47,515 bases of DNA from assembly GCA_029571905.1 (NCBI GenBank), contig JAKPXU010000125.1, positions 1 through 47,515 of the forward strand. The letters are read 5' to 3'. The notes below the pieces were generated by a model. The model saw nothing but the letters and a program-made list of their open reading frames with translations. It had not been told where the DNA came from and did no database searches. The stretch is from Acidobacteriota bacterium. GTDB lineage: Bacteria > Acidobacteriota > Aminicenantia > Aminicenantales > Saccharicenantaceae. Position 1 is the first letter of the stretch, and every line of letters begins with the position of its first letter. Position numbers and translations under genes: made by a program. Positions 23,856 through 34,100 of the stretch are shown piece by piece.

Positions 23856-26396
23856 TCAGAGCTCATTCAAGCTGAAATCGTTCATCTTGTGAAATTCTAG
23901 ATAGCGATAGATATCAGCAGCATAGGGTAAAATTTTCTTTTCCATCATGGCCAGATAATCAGACGCTGAAGGTAGCTCTCCCTTAATGGCAGTCAAGGCC
24001 GCTAACTCAGCTGAGCCCAGATAGACTCTGGCTCCATCTCCTAATCGGTTGTCAAAATTCCTGGTGGAGGTCGAAATGACTGTACTCCCTGGCCTGACTC
24101 TGGCCTGATTCCCCATGCAAAGGGAACAGCCTGGAATTTCCAGCCGTGCTCCTACCTGGGCAAAAATAGCCAGCAGACCCTCTTTCTTTAACTGCATCTG
24201 GTCCATTCTGGTTGGCGGAGTTATCCAGATCCTGGTAGCAGGATAGGCAGCCCCCTCAAACAACCTGGCCGCTGCCCGAAAGTGACCGATATTGGTCATG
24301 CAGGAACCAATAAAGACCTCATCAATCTTATCTCCAGCCACTTCTGACAGATATTTAACATCATCCGGGTCATTAGGACAGGCCAGAATTGGCTCCCTGA
24401 TTTCCGCCAGGTCAATTTCAAGGGTGGCAACATAATCGGCGTTTTGATCACGTTTTAGAAGAACCGGATTTTTTAACCAGTCTTCACAGGCTCTGATTCT
24501 TCTCTCCAGTGTGCCGGCATGCTCGTAACCAGCTTTAATCATCTCTTTCATCAAAGCTATATTGCTTTTTAAGTATTCGATGACTCTATCCTCGCTGAGG
24601 GAGATGACTGCTGCTGCTGCCGATCTCTCGGCGGAGGCATCAGTTAACTCATAAGCCTGCTCGACAGTTAGATCTTCCAGGCCTTCTATCTCCAGAATAC
24701 GGCCGTTAAAAATATTTTTCTTGCCTTTCTTGGCCACAGTTAATAGGCCATTTTTGATAGCAAAAAATGGAATGGCATTAACCACATCTCTCAGAGTAAT
24801 CCCTGGGGTTAGTTTTCCCGAACATCTGACCAGAACTGACTCGGGCACATCCAGAGGCATGAAACCCAGGGCGCCAGCAAAGGCCACCAGGCCAGAGCCA
24901 GCTGGAAAGCTCAGTCCGACCAGAAAACGCGTATGTGAATCGCCACCGGTACCGACGGTGTCAGGCAAAATCAGGCGATTCAACCAGGAATGGATAATGC
25001 CGTCTCCGGGCTTAAGAGCAACCCCTTTTCTTTCGATCATAAAAGCCGCTAAATTTTTATGCATCTTAACATCGGTTAGCTTGGGATAAGCAGCGGTGTG
25101 GCAAAAAGATTGCATGAAAAGGTCAGTTTGAAACTCGAGACAAGCCAGCTCTTTCAACTCATCAGCCGTCATGGGGCCAGTTGTATCCTGGGAGCCAACT
25201 GTTGTCATCTTTGGTTCACAAGCAGTTCCAGGCAAGACTCCTTTCTGGCCACAGGCTCGTCCGATAATTTTCTGAGCCAGAGTAAAGCCCTGGCCCGGTT
25301 TGATCTCAGGGTTTTTGACCCTGGTAAAGAACTCAGCCTCACTCAGGTCCAGCTCCTTTCTGGCCCTGCTCGTTAACTGACGTCCTATTATTAAATTAAG
25401 CCGGCCGCCAGCCCGAAATTCATCCTTAATAGTCACCGGTTTCCAATCGAATTTACTTAGAATCTGGCCATTTTCTTCTTTAATAACTCCTGAGGCGGTC
25501 TCAACAACTATGACCTGGCCAGTCTTTAACTGGCTGACATCAGCCTGAATAGGCAATCCTCCCGAGTCTTCAACTGTATTGAAAAAAATTGGCGCAATTA
25601 GCCCACCGATGACCACCCCACCTCGCCTTTTATTAGGAACGTAAGGTATATCCTTTCCAATATGCCACAGAAGAGAATTGCAGGCAGATTTTCGCGAGGA
25701 GCCAGTCCCGACCACATCACCTACAAAAGCTACTTGATAACCTTCTTCCCGAAATTTTCGGATAGTTCCAATTCCACCCGGGAAACGGGTTTCACCCATA
25801 GACATGGCATGAAGAGGGATATCAGGCCGACTCCAGGCATGCTTGGCTGGAGACAGGTCATCAGTGTTAATTTCTCCATCGACCTTAAAAACTTTAAGAA
25901 CGATTTTTTCTGGGAATTCAGGGTGTCGACGAAACCAGTCGGCTTCTGCCCAGGACAATAACACTTCTTTAGCATATTTATTGAATGAGCTCAGGTTAGC
26001 AATCTGGTTGTAAGCACCATAGACCAGAATAATTCCGCCTAAAGCTCTGGTTGCTTCAGGAGCCAGAGCTTCATTCTGGAGAAAAGAGACTAACGGCCCA
26101 ACATTATAGCCACCCAGCATGGTGCCCAGAATAAAGACCGCTCTTAATGGGTTGATAACGGGCGACCGCCTCTTCTGTAGAGCTATTTCTTCGAGCCAAC
26201 TGGCCTTCACTCTGGCGGCCGCATCAACACCCGGGGAAATTCTTTGCTCAAGAAGATAAACCAGTTCTTCCTCCTGGCCAGCAGGCGGATTTTCGAGCAA
26301 CCGACATAGCTCCTGGGTCTCTTCCGGAGTTAAAGGAAGAGGTGGTAAACCAATCTTTTTTCTTTCTTCGGCTTTTTGATAATAGCTTTCAAGCAT
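23856..26396 (-). CDS. acnB: Aconitate hydratase B
   Basis: 846 aa, slightly shorter than the usual 860 or so of AcnB. The N-terminal HEAT-like domain (about 1-155) and swivel domain precede the catalytic domains, the order that distinguishes AcnB from AcnA. Iron-sulfur ligand cysteines are visible in IGSCMTNIGHF and IPGCSLCMGNQ; TVGTGGDSHTRF and STSTRNFDNRLGDGARVYLGS are further family motifs. It isomerises citrate to isocitrate. A CAGGAGAT ribosome site precedes the ATG, and a promoter lies at 26453-26481. It is divergent from icd, which performs the next step. Confidence 0.97.
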   Translation of the reverse strand: MLESYYQKAEERKKIGLPPLPLTPEETQELCRLLENPPAGQEEELVYLLEQRISPGVDAAARVKASWLEEIALQKRRSPVINPLRAVFILGTMLGGYNVGPLVSFLQNEALAPEATRALGGIILVYGAYNQIANLSSFNKYAKEVLLSWAEADWFRRHPEFPEKIVLKVFKVDGEINTDDLSPAKHAWSRPDIPLHAMSMGETRFPGGIGTIRKFREEGYQVAFVGDVVGTGSSRKSACNSLLWHIGKDIPYVPNKRRGGVVIGGLIAPIFFNTVEDSGGLPIQADVSQLKTGQVIVVETASGVIKEENGQILSKFDWKPVTIKDEFRAGGRLNLIIGRQLTSRARKELDLSEAEFFTRVKNPEIKPGQGFTLAQKIIGRACGQKGVLPGTACEPKMTTVGSQDTTGPMTADELKELACLEFQTDLFMQSFCHTAAYPKLTDVKMHKNLAAFMIERKGVALKPGDGIIHSWLNRLILPDTVGTGGDSHTRFLVGLSFPAGSGLVAFAGALGFMPLDVPESVLVRCSGKLTPGITLRDVVNAIPFFAIKNGLLTVAKKGKKNIFNGRILEIEGLEDLTVEQAYELTDASAERSAAAAVISLSEDRVIEYLKSNIALMKEMIKAGYEHAGTLERRIRACEDWLKNPVLLKRDQNADYVATLEIDLAEIREPILACPNDPDDVKYLSEVAGDKIDEVFIGSCMTNIGHFRAAARLFEGAAYPATRIWITPPTRMDQMQLKKEGLLAIFAQVGARLEIPGCSLCMGNQARVRPGSTVISTSTRNFDNRLGDGARVYLGSAELAALTAIKGELPSASDYLAMMEKKILPYAADIYRYLEFHKMNDFSLNEL

Positions 26397-26452
26397 TTGA
26401 TTATCTCCTGATAAAATTTTATGGGGATTGCCTTCCAGAACTCACGGCTAGT

Positions 26453-26481
26453 ATCTTATGAATTATAAAAAAGTTTGTCAA
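26453..26481 (-). promoter_or_regulatory. Candidate sigma70-type promoter of acnB
   Basis: On the minus strand TTGACA, a 17-bp spacer and TAAGAT lie 56 bp before acnB. Confidence 0.6.
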
Positions 26482-26560
26482 AAAAATTAATGGCCGAGCT
26501 TTGATCCAAGCTACCAAACGTTTTTAAAATTAAAAAGGCAATGGAGGCGATAAAAAGTGT

Positions 26561-26589
26561 TTGCTTTTATCAAGTCGAAATAATAAAAT
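26561..26589 (+). promoter_or_regulatory. Candidate sigma70-type promoter of icd
   Basis: TTGCTT, a 17-bp spacer and TAAAAT lie 33 bp before the icd ATG. The predicted leader (about 27 nt) includes the AGGAGG ribosome site. It is back to back with the acnB promoter, about 80 bp between the two -35 boxes. Confidence 0.6.
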
Positions 26590-26622
26590 TTTTTTGAGTT
26601 GACAAATTAATCAGGAGGCAAA

Positions 26623-27825
26623 ATGATTAATCAAACTGCTATTCAAAAAGCTAAAGACCATTTTGGTCAGCTGCTGGAAAATCAAATGTTAAGGATGGAA
26701 AAAATCAAGTCGGCACCGGACTGGATCGATTACGGCCGGGTTTCACCAATTAAAATCGGCATCCTGCCAGGAGATGGTATCGGACCATATATTGCTACAG
26801 AAGCTGAGCGGGTGCTTCGCTTTATGCTGGAGGATGAGCTAAAAAAGGGTAAGCTTTATATAGCAACAATTGAAGGTTTAACCATTGAAAACCGCGCTGC
26901 TCATAATAAGGCTATTCCAGACGATGTGCTGGAGGAAATTAAAAAATTCCATGTTACTTTAAAAGGCCCCACGACGACGCCGAGAAAGGGAGATCCCTGG
27001 CCAAATATTGAGAGCTGCAATGTGGCACTGAGAAAAGAGCTTGATCTGTTTGCTAATGTCAGGCCGGTCAGAGTTCCCAAACAGGGAATTGACTGGATCT
27101 TTTTCAGGGAAAATACAGAAGACCTGTATGCCCTCGGTCCTTATGGAATTGATGTTGATGAAGATATTTCAATTGACTTCAAGCTGATTACCGGACCTGG
27201 CTCAGAGCGAATCTGCCGCCTGGCTTTTGAACATGCCAGAAAGAATAAGAAGAATAGAATTACCTGTGTGACCAAGGCTAACGTGGTTAAGACTACCGAT
27301 GGACGCTTTCTGGAAAACTTTTACCGTCTGGCCAAAGAATATCCTGAAATCCAGGCTGATGATTGGTACATTGATATTATGACTGCCAAGCTGGTGGATG
27401 AAAAGAGGCGCAGGGAATTCCAGGTCTTTGTTTTGCCTAATCTTTATGGAGATATCCTGACCGATGAAGCAGCTGAGTTTCAGGGTGGAGTGGGTACGGC
27501 TGGCAGCGCTAATATCGGCAAACAGTATGCTATGTTTGAAGCTATTCATGGCTCGGCTCCCAGAATGGTTAGAGAAGGCCGGGCTCAATATGCTGATCCG
27601 GCCAGTATGATCCGAGCAGCAGCTATGCTCATCGGTCATATTGGCTTTGAAGAAAAAGCCACCCAGCTGGAGATGGCACTTGATATCTGTGGGCAGTATG
27701 AAAAGAAGCTGGTCATTACCGGACGCCCAACAGGAGTTACCGGTAAAGAATTCACCGATTATTTGCTGGATTGGCTAAAAAATCCAAAATTAAGAGAAAC
27801 CTGGCAAAGCTACGTTAACAGCTAA
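26623..27825 (+). CDS. icd: Isocitrate dehydrogenase
   Basis: 400 aa. ILPGDGIGP starts the isopropylmalate/isocitrate dehydrogenase fold. The substrate segment is NIESCNVALRKELDLFANVRPVR, with S131 in the position regulated by phosphorylation in E. coli Icd. LPNLYGDILTDEAAEFQGGVG and FEAIHGSAPRM follow. The HGSAPRM context, rather than the HGTAPKY of E. coli, leans towards NAD as cofactor, but this is not certain. It oxidises isocitrate to 2-oxoglutarate. The ATG follows CAGGAGGC. It leads a run of TCA genes, with mdh 45 bp downstream. Confidence 0.95.
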   Translation: MINQTAIQKAKDHFGQLLENQMLRMEKIKSAPDWIDYGRVSPIKIGILPGDGIGPYIATEAERVLRFMLEDELKKGKLYIATIEGLTIENRAAHNKAIPDDVLEEIKKFHVTLKGPTTTPRKGDPWPNIESCNVALRKELDLFANVRPVRVPKQGIDWIFFRENTEDLYALGPYGIDVDEDISIDFKLITGPGSERICRLAFEHARKNKKNRITCVTKANVVKTTDGRFLENFYRLAKEYPEIQADDWYIDIMTAKLVDEKRRREFQVFVLPNLYGDILTDEAAEFQGGVGTAGSANIGKQYAMFEAIHGSAPRMVREGRAQYADPASMIRAAAMLIGHIGFEEKATQLEMALDICGQYEKKLVITGRPTGVTGKEFTDYLLDWLKNPKLRETWQSYVNS

Positions 27826-27870
27826 TAAATCCTCAGGCTAAAAAAATTTAATTATAAAAAGGAGTGGCTC

Positions 27871-28803
27871 ATGAGAAAAAAGATAGCCTTGATTGGCGGC
27901 GGGCAAATCGGCCAGATCCTGGCCATGCTGGCTGCTCAGAAGGAACTGGGTGATATTGTCATTCTGGATGTCCCCGAGTATGCCAATGTTGCTAAAGGAA
28001 AAGCCCTTGACTTGATGGAAATGGCTCCCCACGGCAATTATGATGCCAATATAATCGGCACATCGGATTACAAAGACATCGAAGGGGCCGACGTAGTTAT
28101 TGTCACCGCCGGCAAACCAAGAGAAGCCGGTATGACGCGAGAAGATCTTTTGAACGTCAATATCAAAATCATAACCGCAGTAGCTAACGGCGTTAAACAC
28201 TATGCCCCCAAGGCATTTTGCATTATTGTTACCAACCCGCTTGATGCCATGGTTTATGTTTTTCACAAAATAACCGGTTTCCCCAAGAATCAAGTAGTGG
28301 GTATGGCCGGGACACTGGATACTGCCAGATGGAGAGCTTTTATTTCAATGGAACTTGGCGTGTCGGTGGCTGATATTTCAGGTACTGTTCTAGGCGGCCA
28401 TGGACCTGATATGGTCCCCCTTCCTCGGTTGACCACAGTGGGAGGTGTTCCACTCACCGAGCTGGCCACCCAGGAACAAATTGACCGTCTGATTAACAGA
28501 ACGAGAGAAGCTGGAACCGAAATAGTAAAACTATTTGGCAAGGGTTCGGCTTTCTTCAGCCCGGCCTGGAGCGCCATCGTCATTGCTGAATCCTTTCTAA
28601 AAGATAAACGTCGGATTCTGCCCTGTGCAGCTTTGTGTGAAGGAGAATATGGTGTCAATGGTCTGTTTATTGGGGTCCCCTGCCTGATTAGTGATAAAGG
28701 AATGGAAAAGATTTATGAAATCAAACTGACTGAAGAAGAAAAAGCTCAATTTGCCAGAACTATTGCCTCGGTCAGTAAGACGGTAGCTGAGTGTAAAATC
28801 TGA
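27871..28803 (+). CDS. mdh: Malate dehydrogenase (LDH-like type)
   Basis: 310 aa. ALIGGGQIGQ is the NAD-binding loop, and the Asp in VILDVPE is the usual NAD-specificity residue. Substrate arginines fit R84 and R90 (GKPREAGMTRED) and R153 (LDTARWR). The catalytic His is H177 in GGHGPDMVP; the family normally has GGHGD, so the Asp after HG is Pro here (P179) with Asp shifted to 180. The rest is ordinary. The enzyme interconverts malate and oxaloacetate. A strong AAGGAGT ribosome site precedes the ATG, and the gene follows icd closely. Confidence 0.95.
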   Translation: MRKKIALIGGGQIGQILAMLAAQKELGDIVILDVPEYANVAKGKALDLMEMAPHGNYDANIIGTSDYKDIEGADVVIVTAGKPREAGMTREDLLNVNIKIITAVANGVKHYAPKAFCIIVTNPLDAMVYVFHKITGFPKNQVVGMAGTLDTARWRAFISMELGVSVADISGTVLGGHGPDMVPLPRLTTVGGVPLTELATQEQIDRLINRTREAGTEIVKLFGKGSAFFSPAWSAIVIAESFLKDKRRILPCAALCEGEYGVNGLFIGVPCLISDKGMEKIYEIKLTEEEKAQFARTIASVSKTVAECKI

Positions 28804-28938
28804 ATCAATTTGAAGCGGAACAGGCTCGAGAATATCTAATATCCAAAAAGTAGAAGGCGATAGATTGTAAAAAGGGAGAGCGAGGAGAAGATAGGTTTTG
28901 CTTTCTTTTTAAAATTGGATAATTAAAAGCAGCACATC

Positions 28939-30099
28939 ATGCTTATTTATGAATTCCAGGCCAAGGCTCTTCTGCAAGAACTGGGAGTGGTCATACCGGC
29001 TGGCCATCTGGCCGAGACGGTTGACGAAACCAGAGTGGCAGCTCAAAAGCTGGGAGGTCAGGTCATCCTTAAAGCCCAGATTCTTTCTGGGGGAAGGGGG
29101 AAGGCGGGCGGCATTGTAGCGGCTGATTCTGCAGAAAAAGCCGGATTGGCAGCCGCCCGGTTGCTGGGCAAAAAGCTTATTACTGCTCAAAGCGGGGGGC
29201 GTGGTCTGGTTGTCAAAAAAATTCTGGTGGAGGAATTTGTACCTCCAGGCAGAGAAATTTATCTAGGCCTGGTGGTTGACCGTAAAAATGAAAAATTAGC
29301 TGCCATAGTTAGCCAGCAAGGTGGAGTAGAAATAGAGGAGTTATCGAAGTCGTGCCCTCAGGCTATAAAGAAAGAATATTTTTATCCGGAACAGGGACTT
29401 TTGTTCTTTCAGGCCAGGAATCTGGCTTATTTTCTCGATCTTCCAGAAGCGTCCTTTAAGACATTTCTCGATTATCTAAAAAAACTCAGCGAATTCTTTT
29501 TACTCAGAGATATGAAGCTACTCGAAATTAATCCTCTGATCATAAAACCAGATAACCTGTTGGTGGCAGCCGATATCAAAATGGACTTCGATGACAGTGG
29601 GCTGGCCCGTCAGCCTGAGATTAGCGCCCTCGAGGATTGGTCGGAACTATCACCAGAAGAGAAAAAAGCCAGAAGCTTTAAATTAAACTATGTAAAAATG
29701 GAAGGCCAGATCGGCTGTCTGGTCAATGGGGCCGGTCTGGCCATGGCTACCATGGACATTATCAAGCTGTTTGGTGGTCAGCCGGCTAATTTCCTGGACA
29801 TCGGTGGTGGAGTAACTGAGGAAGCTGTCAGCCAGGCTTTTGAAATTCTGGCCAGCGACCGACAGGTTAAGGCCTGCCTGGTCAATATTTTTGGAGGTAT
29901 TGTCCGCTGTGACCTGGTGGCCAGAGGCCTGGTAGCCTCAGCCAGAAAGATTGACCTCAATAAACCTATAGTAGTCAGGCTCCAGGGCACTAACGAGGCA
30001 GAAGGAAGAAGGATTTTAGGTGAGGCCAATCTCCCTTTCTATTTTATTAATGATTTCGAGCAAGCAGCCCAGCTGGCCGTGAGTTTGAGCCAGGCTTAA
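28939..30099 (+). CDS. sucC: Succinate-CoA ligase beta subunit
   Basis: 386 aa, normal length. The ATP-grasp N-terminal part begins MLIYEFQAKALLQELGV and includes KAQILSGGRGKAGGI; the CoA-ligase C-terminal part has NGAGLAMATMDI, then GGQPANFLDIGGG and VNIFGGIVRCD, and RLQGTNEAEGRRIL. With SucD it makes ATP or GTP from succinyl-CoA. There is no clear ribosome site. A weak promoter-like pair (TTTTGC, 16 bp, GATAAT) ends 15 nt before the ATG, so a very short leader is possible. The 135 bp before it suggests it may be transcribed separately from mdh. Confidence 0.96.
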   Translation: MLIYEFQAKALLQELGVVIPAGHLAETVDETRVAAQKLGGQVILKAQILSGGRGKAGGIVAADSAEKAGLAAARLLGKKLITAQSGGRGLVVKKILVEEFVPPGREIYLGLVVDRKNEKLAAIVSQQGGVEIEELSKSCPQAIKKEYFYPEQGLLFFQARNLAYFLDLPEASFKTFLDYLKKLSEFFLLRDMKLLEINPLIIKPDNLLVAADIKMDFDDSGLARQPEISALEDWSELSPEEKKARSFKLNYVKMEGQIGCLVNGAGLAMATMDIIKLFGGQPANFLDIGGGVTEEAVSQAFEILASDRQVKACLVNIFGGIVRCDLVARGLVASARKIDLNKPIVVRLQGTNEAEGRRILGEANLPFYFINDFEQAAQLAVSLSQA

Positions 30100-30120
30100 A
30101 TCCTACCGAAAGAGGCAGAG

Positions 30121-31008
30121 ATGAGTATCCTTCTTGACCGGGATTCAAGAATTTTAATCCAGGGCATAACCGGCAGGCAAGCTTCTTTTCACACAGAGCG
30201 CATGATGGAATATGGCACCAGAGTCGTTGCCGGTGTAACTCCGGGGAAAGGTGGGCAGTTTCATCTGGGTCTGCCCGTATTTAATACGGTCGAGGAGGCT
30301 GTCAGGCAGAAAGCTCCTGACATCTCCATTATCTTTGTGCCGCCACTGGCGGCAGCAGATGCCGTGATGGAGGCGGCAGCTGGTGGCCTTAAACTGATTG
30401 TGTGCATAACAGAGGGAATTCCCAATCTGGATATGCTTAAGGCCAAAAGATTCTTGGCAGAGCTTGGTTCATCATTAATAGGCCCGAACACCCCTGGTTT
30501 AATCTCACCCGGCCAGGGGAAAGCGGGAATTATGCCAGCCAGTATCCACCGGCCAGGGCCTGTTGGTCTGATATCAAGATCAGGCACGTTGACCTATGAG
30601 GCCGTTTACCAGTTAAGCCGGCTTGGACTGGGACAATCAACTGCCATCGGGATAGGCGGAGACCCAATAGTTGGTCTAAAATTTGTCGAACTGCTGGAGA
30701 TGTTCAAGTCCGATTCTCAGACAGAAGCAGTCCTGATGATTGGGGAAATAGGTGGACAGGCAGAGGAAGCAGCAGCCGAATATCTAAAGCGGTCAGGTTA
30801 TCCCAAGCCGGTGGCAGCCTATGTGGCCGGTCTGACCGCTCCAAAGGGCAAAAGACTGGGACATGCTGGCGCCATTATCGAGGGTAATGAAGGTTCGGCT
30901 CAGGATAAGGTTAAATGCCTGGCAGCGGCTGGCGTGAGAATAATTGAAAACCCAGCCCGAATCGGTCAAACAGTTAAAGAACTAATGGCTGAAAGGCAAG
31001 GCAATTAA
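30121..31008 (+). CDS. sucD: Succinate-CoA ligase alpha subunit
   Basis: 295 aa. The CoA-binding Rossmann domain is at the N-terminus (ILIQGITGRQASFHTERMM), followed by GPNTPGLISPG, SRSGTLTYEAV and GIGGDPIVG. The phosphorylated histidine is H248 in RLGHAGAIIEG. It pairs with SucC, 21 bp upstream; AAAGAGG precedes the ATG. It is the last gene of the icd-mdh-sucCD stretch. Confidence 0.96.
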   Translation: MSILLDRDSRILIQGITGRQASFHTERMMEYGTRVVAGVTPGKGGQFHLGLPVFNTVEEAVRQKAPDISIIFVPPLAAADAVMEAAAGGLKLIVCITEGIPNLDMLKAKRFLAELGSSLIGPNTPGLISPGQGKAGIMPASIHRPGPVGLISRSGTLTYEAVYQLSRLGLGQSTAIGIGGDPIVGLKFVELLEMFKSDSQTEAVLMIGEIGGQAEEAAAEYLKRSGYPKPVAAYVAGLTAPKGKRLGHAGAIIEGNEGSAQDKVKCLAAAGVRIIENPARIGQTVKELMAERQGN

Positions 31009-31198
31009 AAGGTCTGGTTAAACTCTAAATCACTCCAGTGTAATATAATAATATGAATTTTTCATTTCGCTGAATTTAGATGTGGCCTGTCAAGGTTAAA
31101 TTTAGCAGGGTCGGCTTTTTAGATCAAGGTCAGGAAAACAGGCCGAAATAAATGGTAGGGGCAAGATCTTCTAAAAATAAAATTTCTGGAGCAATAAG

Positions 31199-34100
31199 AT
31201 GTCTGTAATATTAAATGAAAACAGAGGGCGAAGCCTGTTGATCTGGTCAATTCCAGTAATTATTCTGTTTTTGATTTTCACTTCGGCCTGTTCCAGACCG
31301 AGTGAGGTAACCTATTCTATAAAGAAGGAAAGTATCATCACTTACCCATTTTCCGATCCGGATCCGATTCCGGTCTTTGCTCGCTCCTCAATCTCGGGAG
31401 CAGGTGCTAAAATTTATCCCTACTTTGTTTTCAACGGCTTCAGCCACGAATCCAGACCACAGGAGTGGACTGTTGTCCGCCTCAAAAATAAATATCTGGA
31501 AGTCTCGATTTTGCCAGAAGTTGGCGGCAAAGTCTGGGGAGCAAAAGATTTAAAAACAGGACGGGAATTTATATATACCAATAAGGTCTTAAAATTCCGG
31601 GAAATAGCTCTGCGTGGTCCCTGGGTCTCAGGCGGAATTGAGTTTAATTTTGGAGTGATCGGACATTCGCCAGCCACAGCTACTCCAGTTGATTATCACC
31701 TGGAGAAGAAGCCCGATGGCAGTGTAGCCTGCACCGTCGGCAATTATGACTGGCCTTCCCGTAGCCGATGGGAAGTAACTATTATTGTTCACCCCGATCG
31801 GGCCTATTTTGAAACAAAAACCCGCTGGACCAATCCAGGTCCTTTCCATCAATCTTATTACGCCTGGATGAACGCTGCCATTCCGGTAGCTGAAGATCTG
31901 CATTATGTTGTTCCTGGACGCTATTATATCGGACATGATTACTCGGTTCCTCTGGATACCTGGCCGGTAGACCGCGAGAGCAGAGATCTTGCCTGGTACA
32001 AAAACAATGCCTTTGACGGTTCAAAGAGTTATTTTGTAGTTGGTCAGTATGATAATTTTTTTGGTGCTTATTACCTTAATTCGGACGCCGGTTATGGTCA
32101 CTGGTCTCTATATTCAGATATGCCCGGGAAAAAGATCTGGATCTGGGATTTGAGTCAAGCAGGTGAAATCTGGGTTAACCTTTTGACTGATAACGATGGT
32201 CAGTACAGCGAGCCCCAGACTGGCCGGCTATTTAATCAGTCTGATCACGGGACTTTTACCCCGGCCTCTTCTGACCGCTGGCCGGAAATCTGGTTTCCAT
32301 ATTATGGAATTGGCGAAATGACCGGGGTCAATCCACCGGTTGTTGTGAGCCTTCATCCGCGGGGTAATGGCTATGAGTTGGGTATTTTTGCTCTGGAAAA
32401 GATTAAGGACAATCTGCTGGTCAAAGAAGATAAAAAAGAAATATTGAGCGAGAAAATCCAGCTCAATCCCACGGAAAAGAAACTCTTTCAGCTCAATAAC
32501 ATTTCCGAGCCAGAAAAACTGGTGGTATTTCTGGGCAAAAAAATAATCCACCAGCATGATCAAAAAACCAAAGTCTTAAGCCGCCCTTTTAATTTCCATC
32601 GACCAACGGGTGATTCGGCTGAGTCCCTCTACCTGGCTGGGGAGTTGCTGCAAAATGAACGAGAACCGGCCGGGGCTCTGGAAAAATACCTTGAGGTTAT
32701 TAAAAAAGAGCCACGGCATGTTCGGGCTTTAAGCCGGCTGGCTGAGCTCTATCTGTGGCGTGGTGAGCCAGAAAAAGCCATGGAATACGGCCATAAGGCT
32801 CTGGAAGTTTCTATGTATGACCCTGAGGCTAACTTCATCTATGGTCTGACCCTAAGAAAATTAAATAAGCTCACTGGAGCCAAAGAAGCCTTAGGCTGGG
32901 CAGCCCGTCAAGCTACCCATGCCCTGCCTGCTTACCTCCAGCTGGCCGAGCTGGCTGTGGCTGAAAGAGATTACATCCTGGGAGATGAATATGCCCGGCG
33001 GGCAGCCAGCTTTGGGCAGGACAATCCCCTGCCTTTCGAACTTCTGGCTACGGTCAGCCGACTTCAAGGTAAGAAGGAAATAGCCAAAAAATTTATAGAT
33101 CAACTGGTAGAACTTGATCCACTCAGTCATCTGGCCCGCTATGAATCCTATCTTCTGGAACCTTCAGACCGGCTGCTCGAAAATTTTGTTTTATCGATTA
33201 AAAATGAATTCCCAGGCGAAACTTATCTTGAGCTGGCCCTCCATTATCTGAGCATTGGTCAAGAAGAGAATGCCCTCGAACTGCTTCAGCTCTCTCCGCC
33301 CAATCCTGAAATTTTAACCTGGCTGGCTTTTCTTACCCGAGAAGTAGCCAGAGAACAAAGCCAGGACTATCTGGAAAAGGCCGGTTCCGCTTCTCCTTAT
33401 CTGGTTTTCCCCTTCCGACAGGAATCAATCCCTGTTTTTGAATGGGCTGCCAGCGCGAAGCCTGACTGCTGGAAATTTAGATATTATCTGGGCTTGATTT
33501 TCTGGCATAAAAACCGGATAGAAGAAGCTAAAGGTTTATTCAAGACTCTGGATGAGGCTGATTATTATCCAGTGTTTATTGCTCGGGCTTACCTTAATCC
33601 TGACCAGAAGGGAAAAGGCTACGATGACTTTAAACGGGCCAACGCTCTTTCTCCGGAGGCCTGGCGCACCTGGCATCATCTTATAAACTTTGAACTAACC
33701 AATCGTCTGGAAAAAGAGGCTTTAAATCATTCTATGGCCGGACTCGAAAAATTCCCTGAAAATATTTATCTTCAATCTGATATGGTTAAAGCTCTGATGG
33801 TCAGCAATGAATTCCAGTCAGCCTCAAAACTTCTGGATCGAATGAATGTTCTGCCCTATGAGGGAGCCAGTGAAGTTCATGATCTCTTTGCCAGGACCCA
33901 CCTGCATCTGGCTCTTGATAACATGCTGGAAGGCAATTGGAAAACAGCTATAGAAGAAATAGCCCGCTCGAGAGAATACCCGGTCCAGCTGGGAACAGGG
34001 CGGCCTTTTGCTCCAGACGAGAGAATGCAGGATTATCTGGAAGCCATCTGCCTTGAGCATCTCGGTCAAAAAGAAGAGGCCCATCAAAAATACATTGATA

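Noticed and set aside
26599-26604. TTGACA close to the icd start as a -35 box
   Set aside because: Only 18 nt before the ATG; a matching -10 would fall inside the coding region. The TTGCTT-17-TAAAAT pair upstream fits better.
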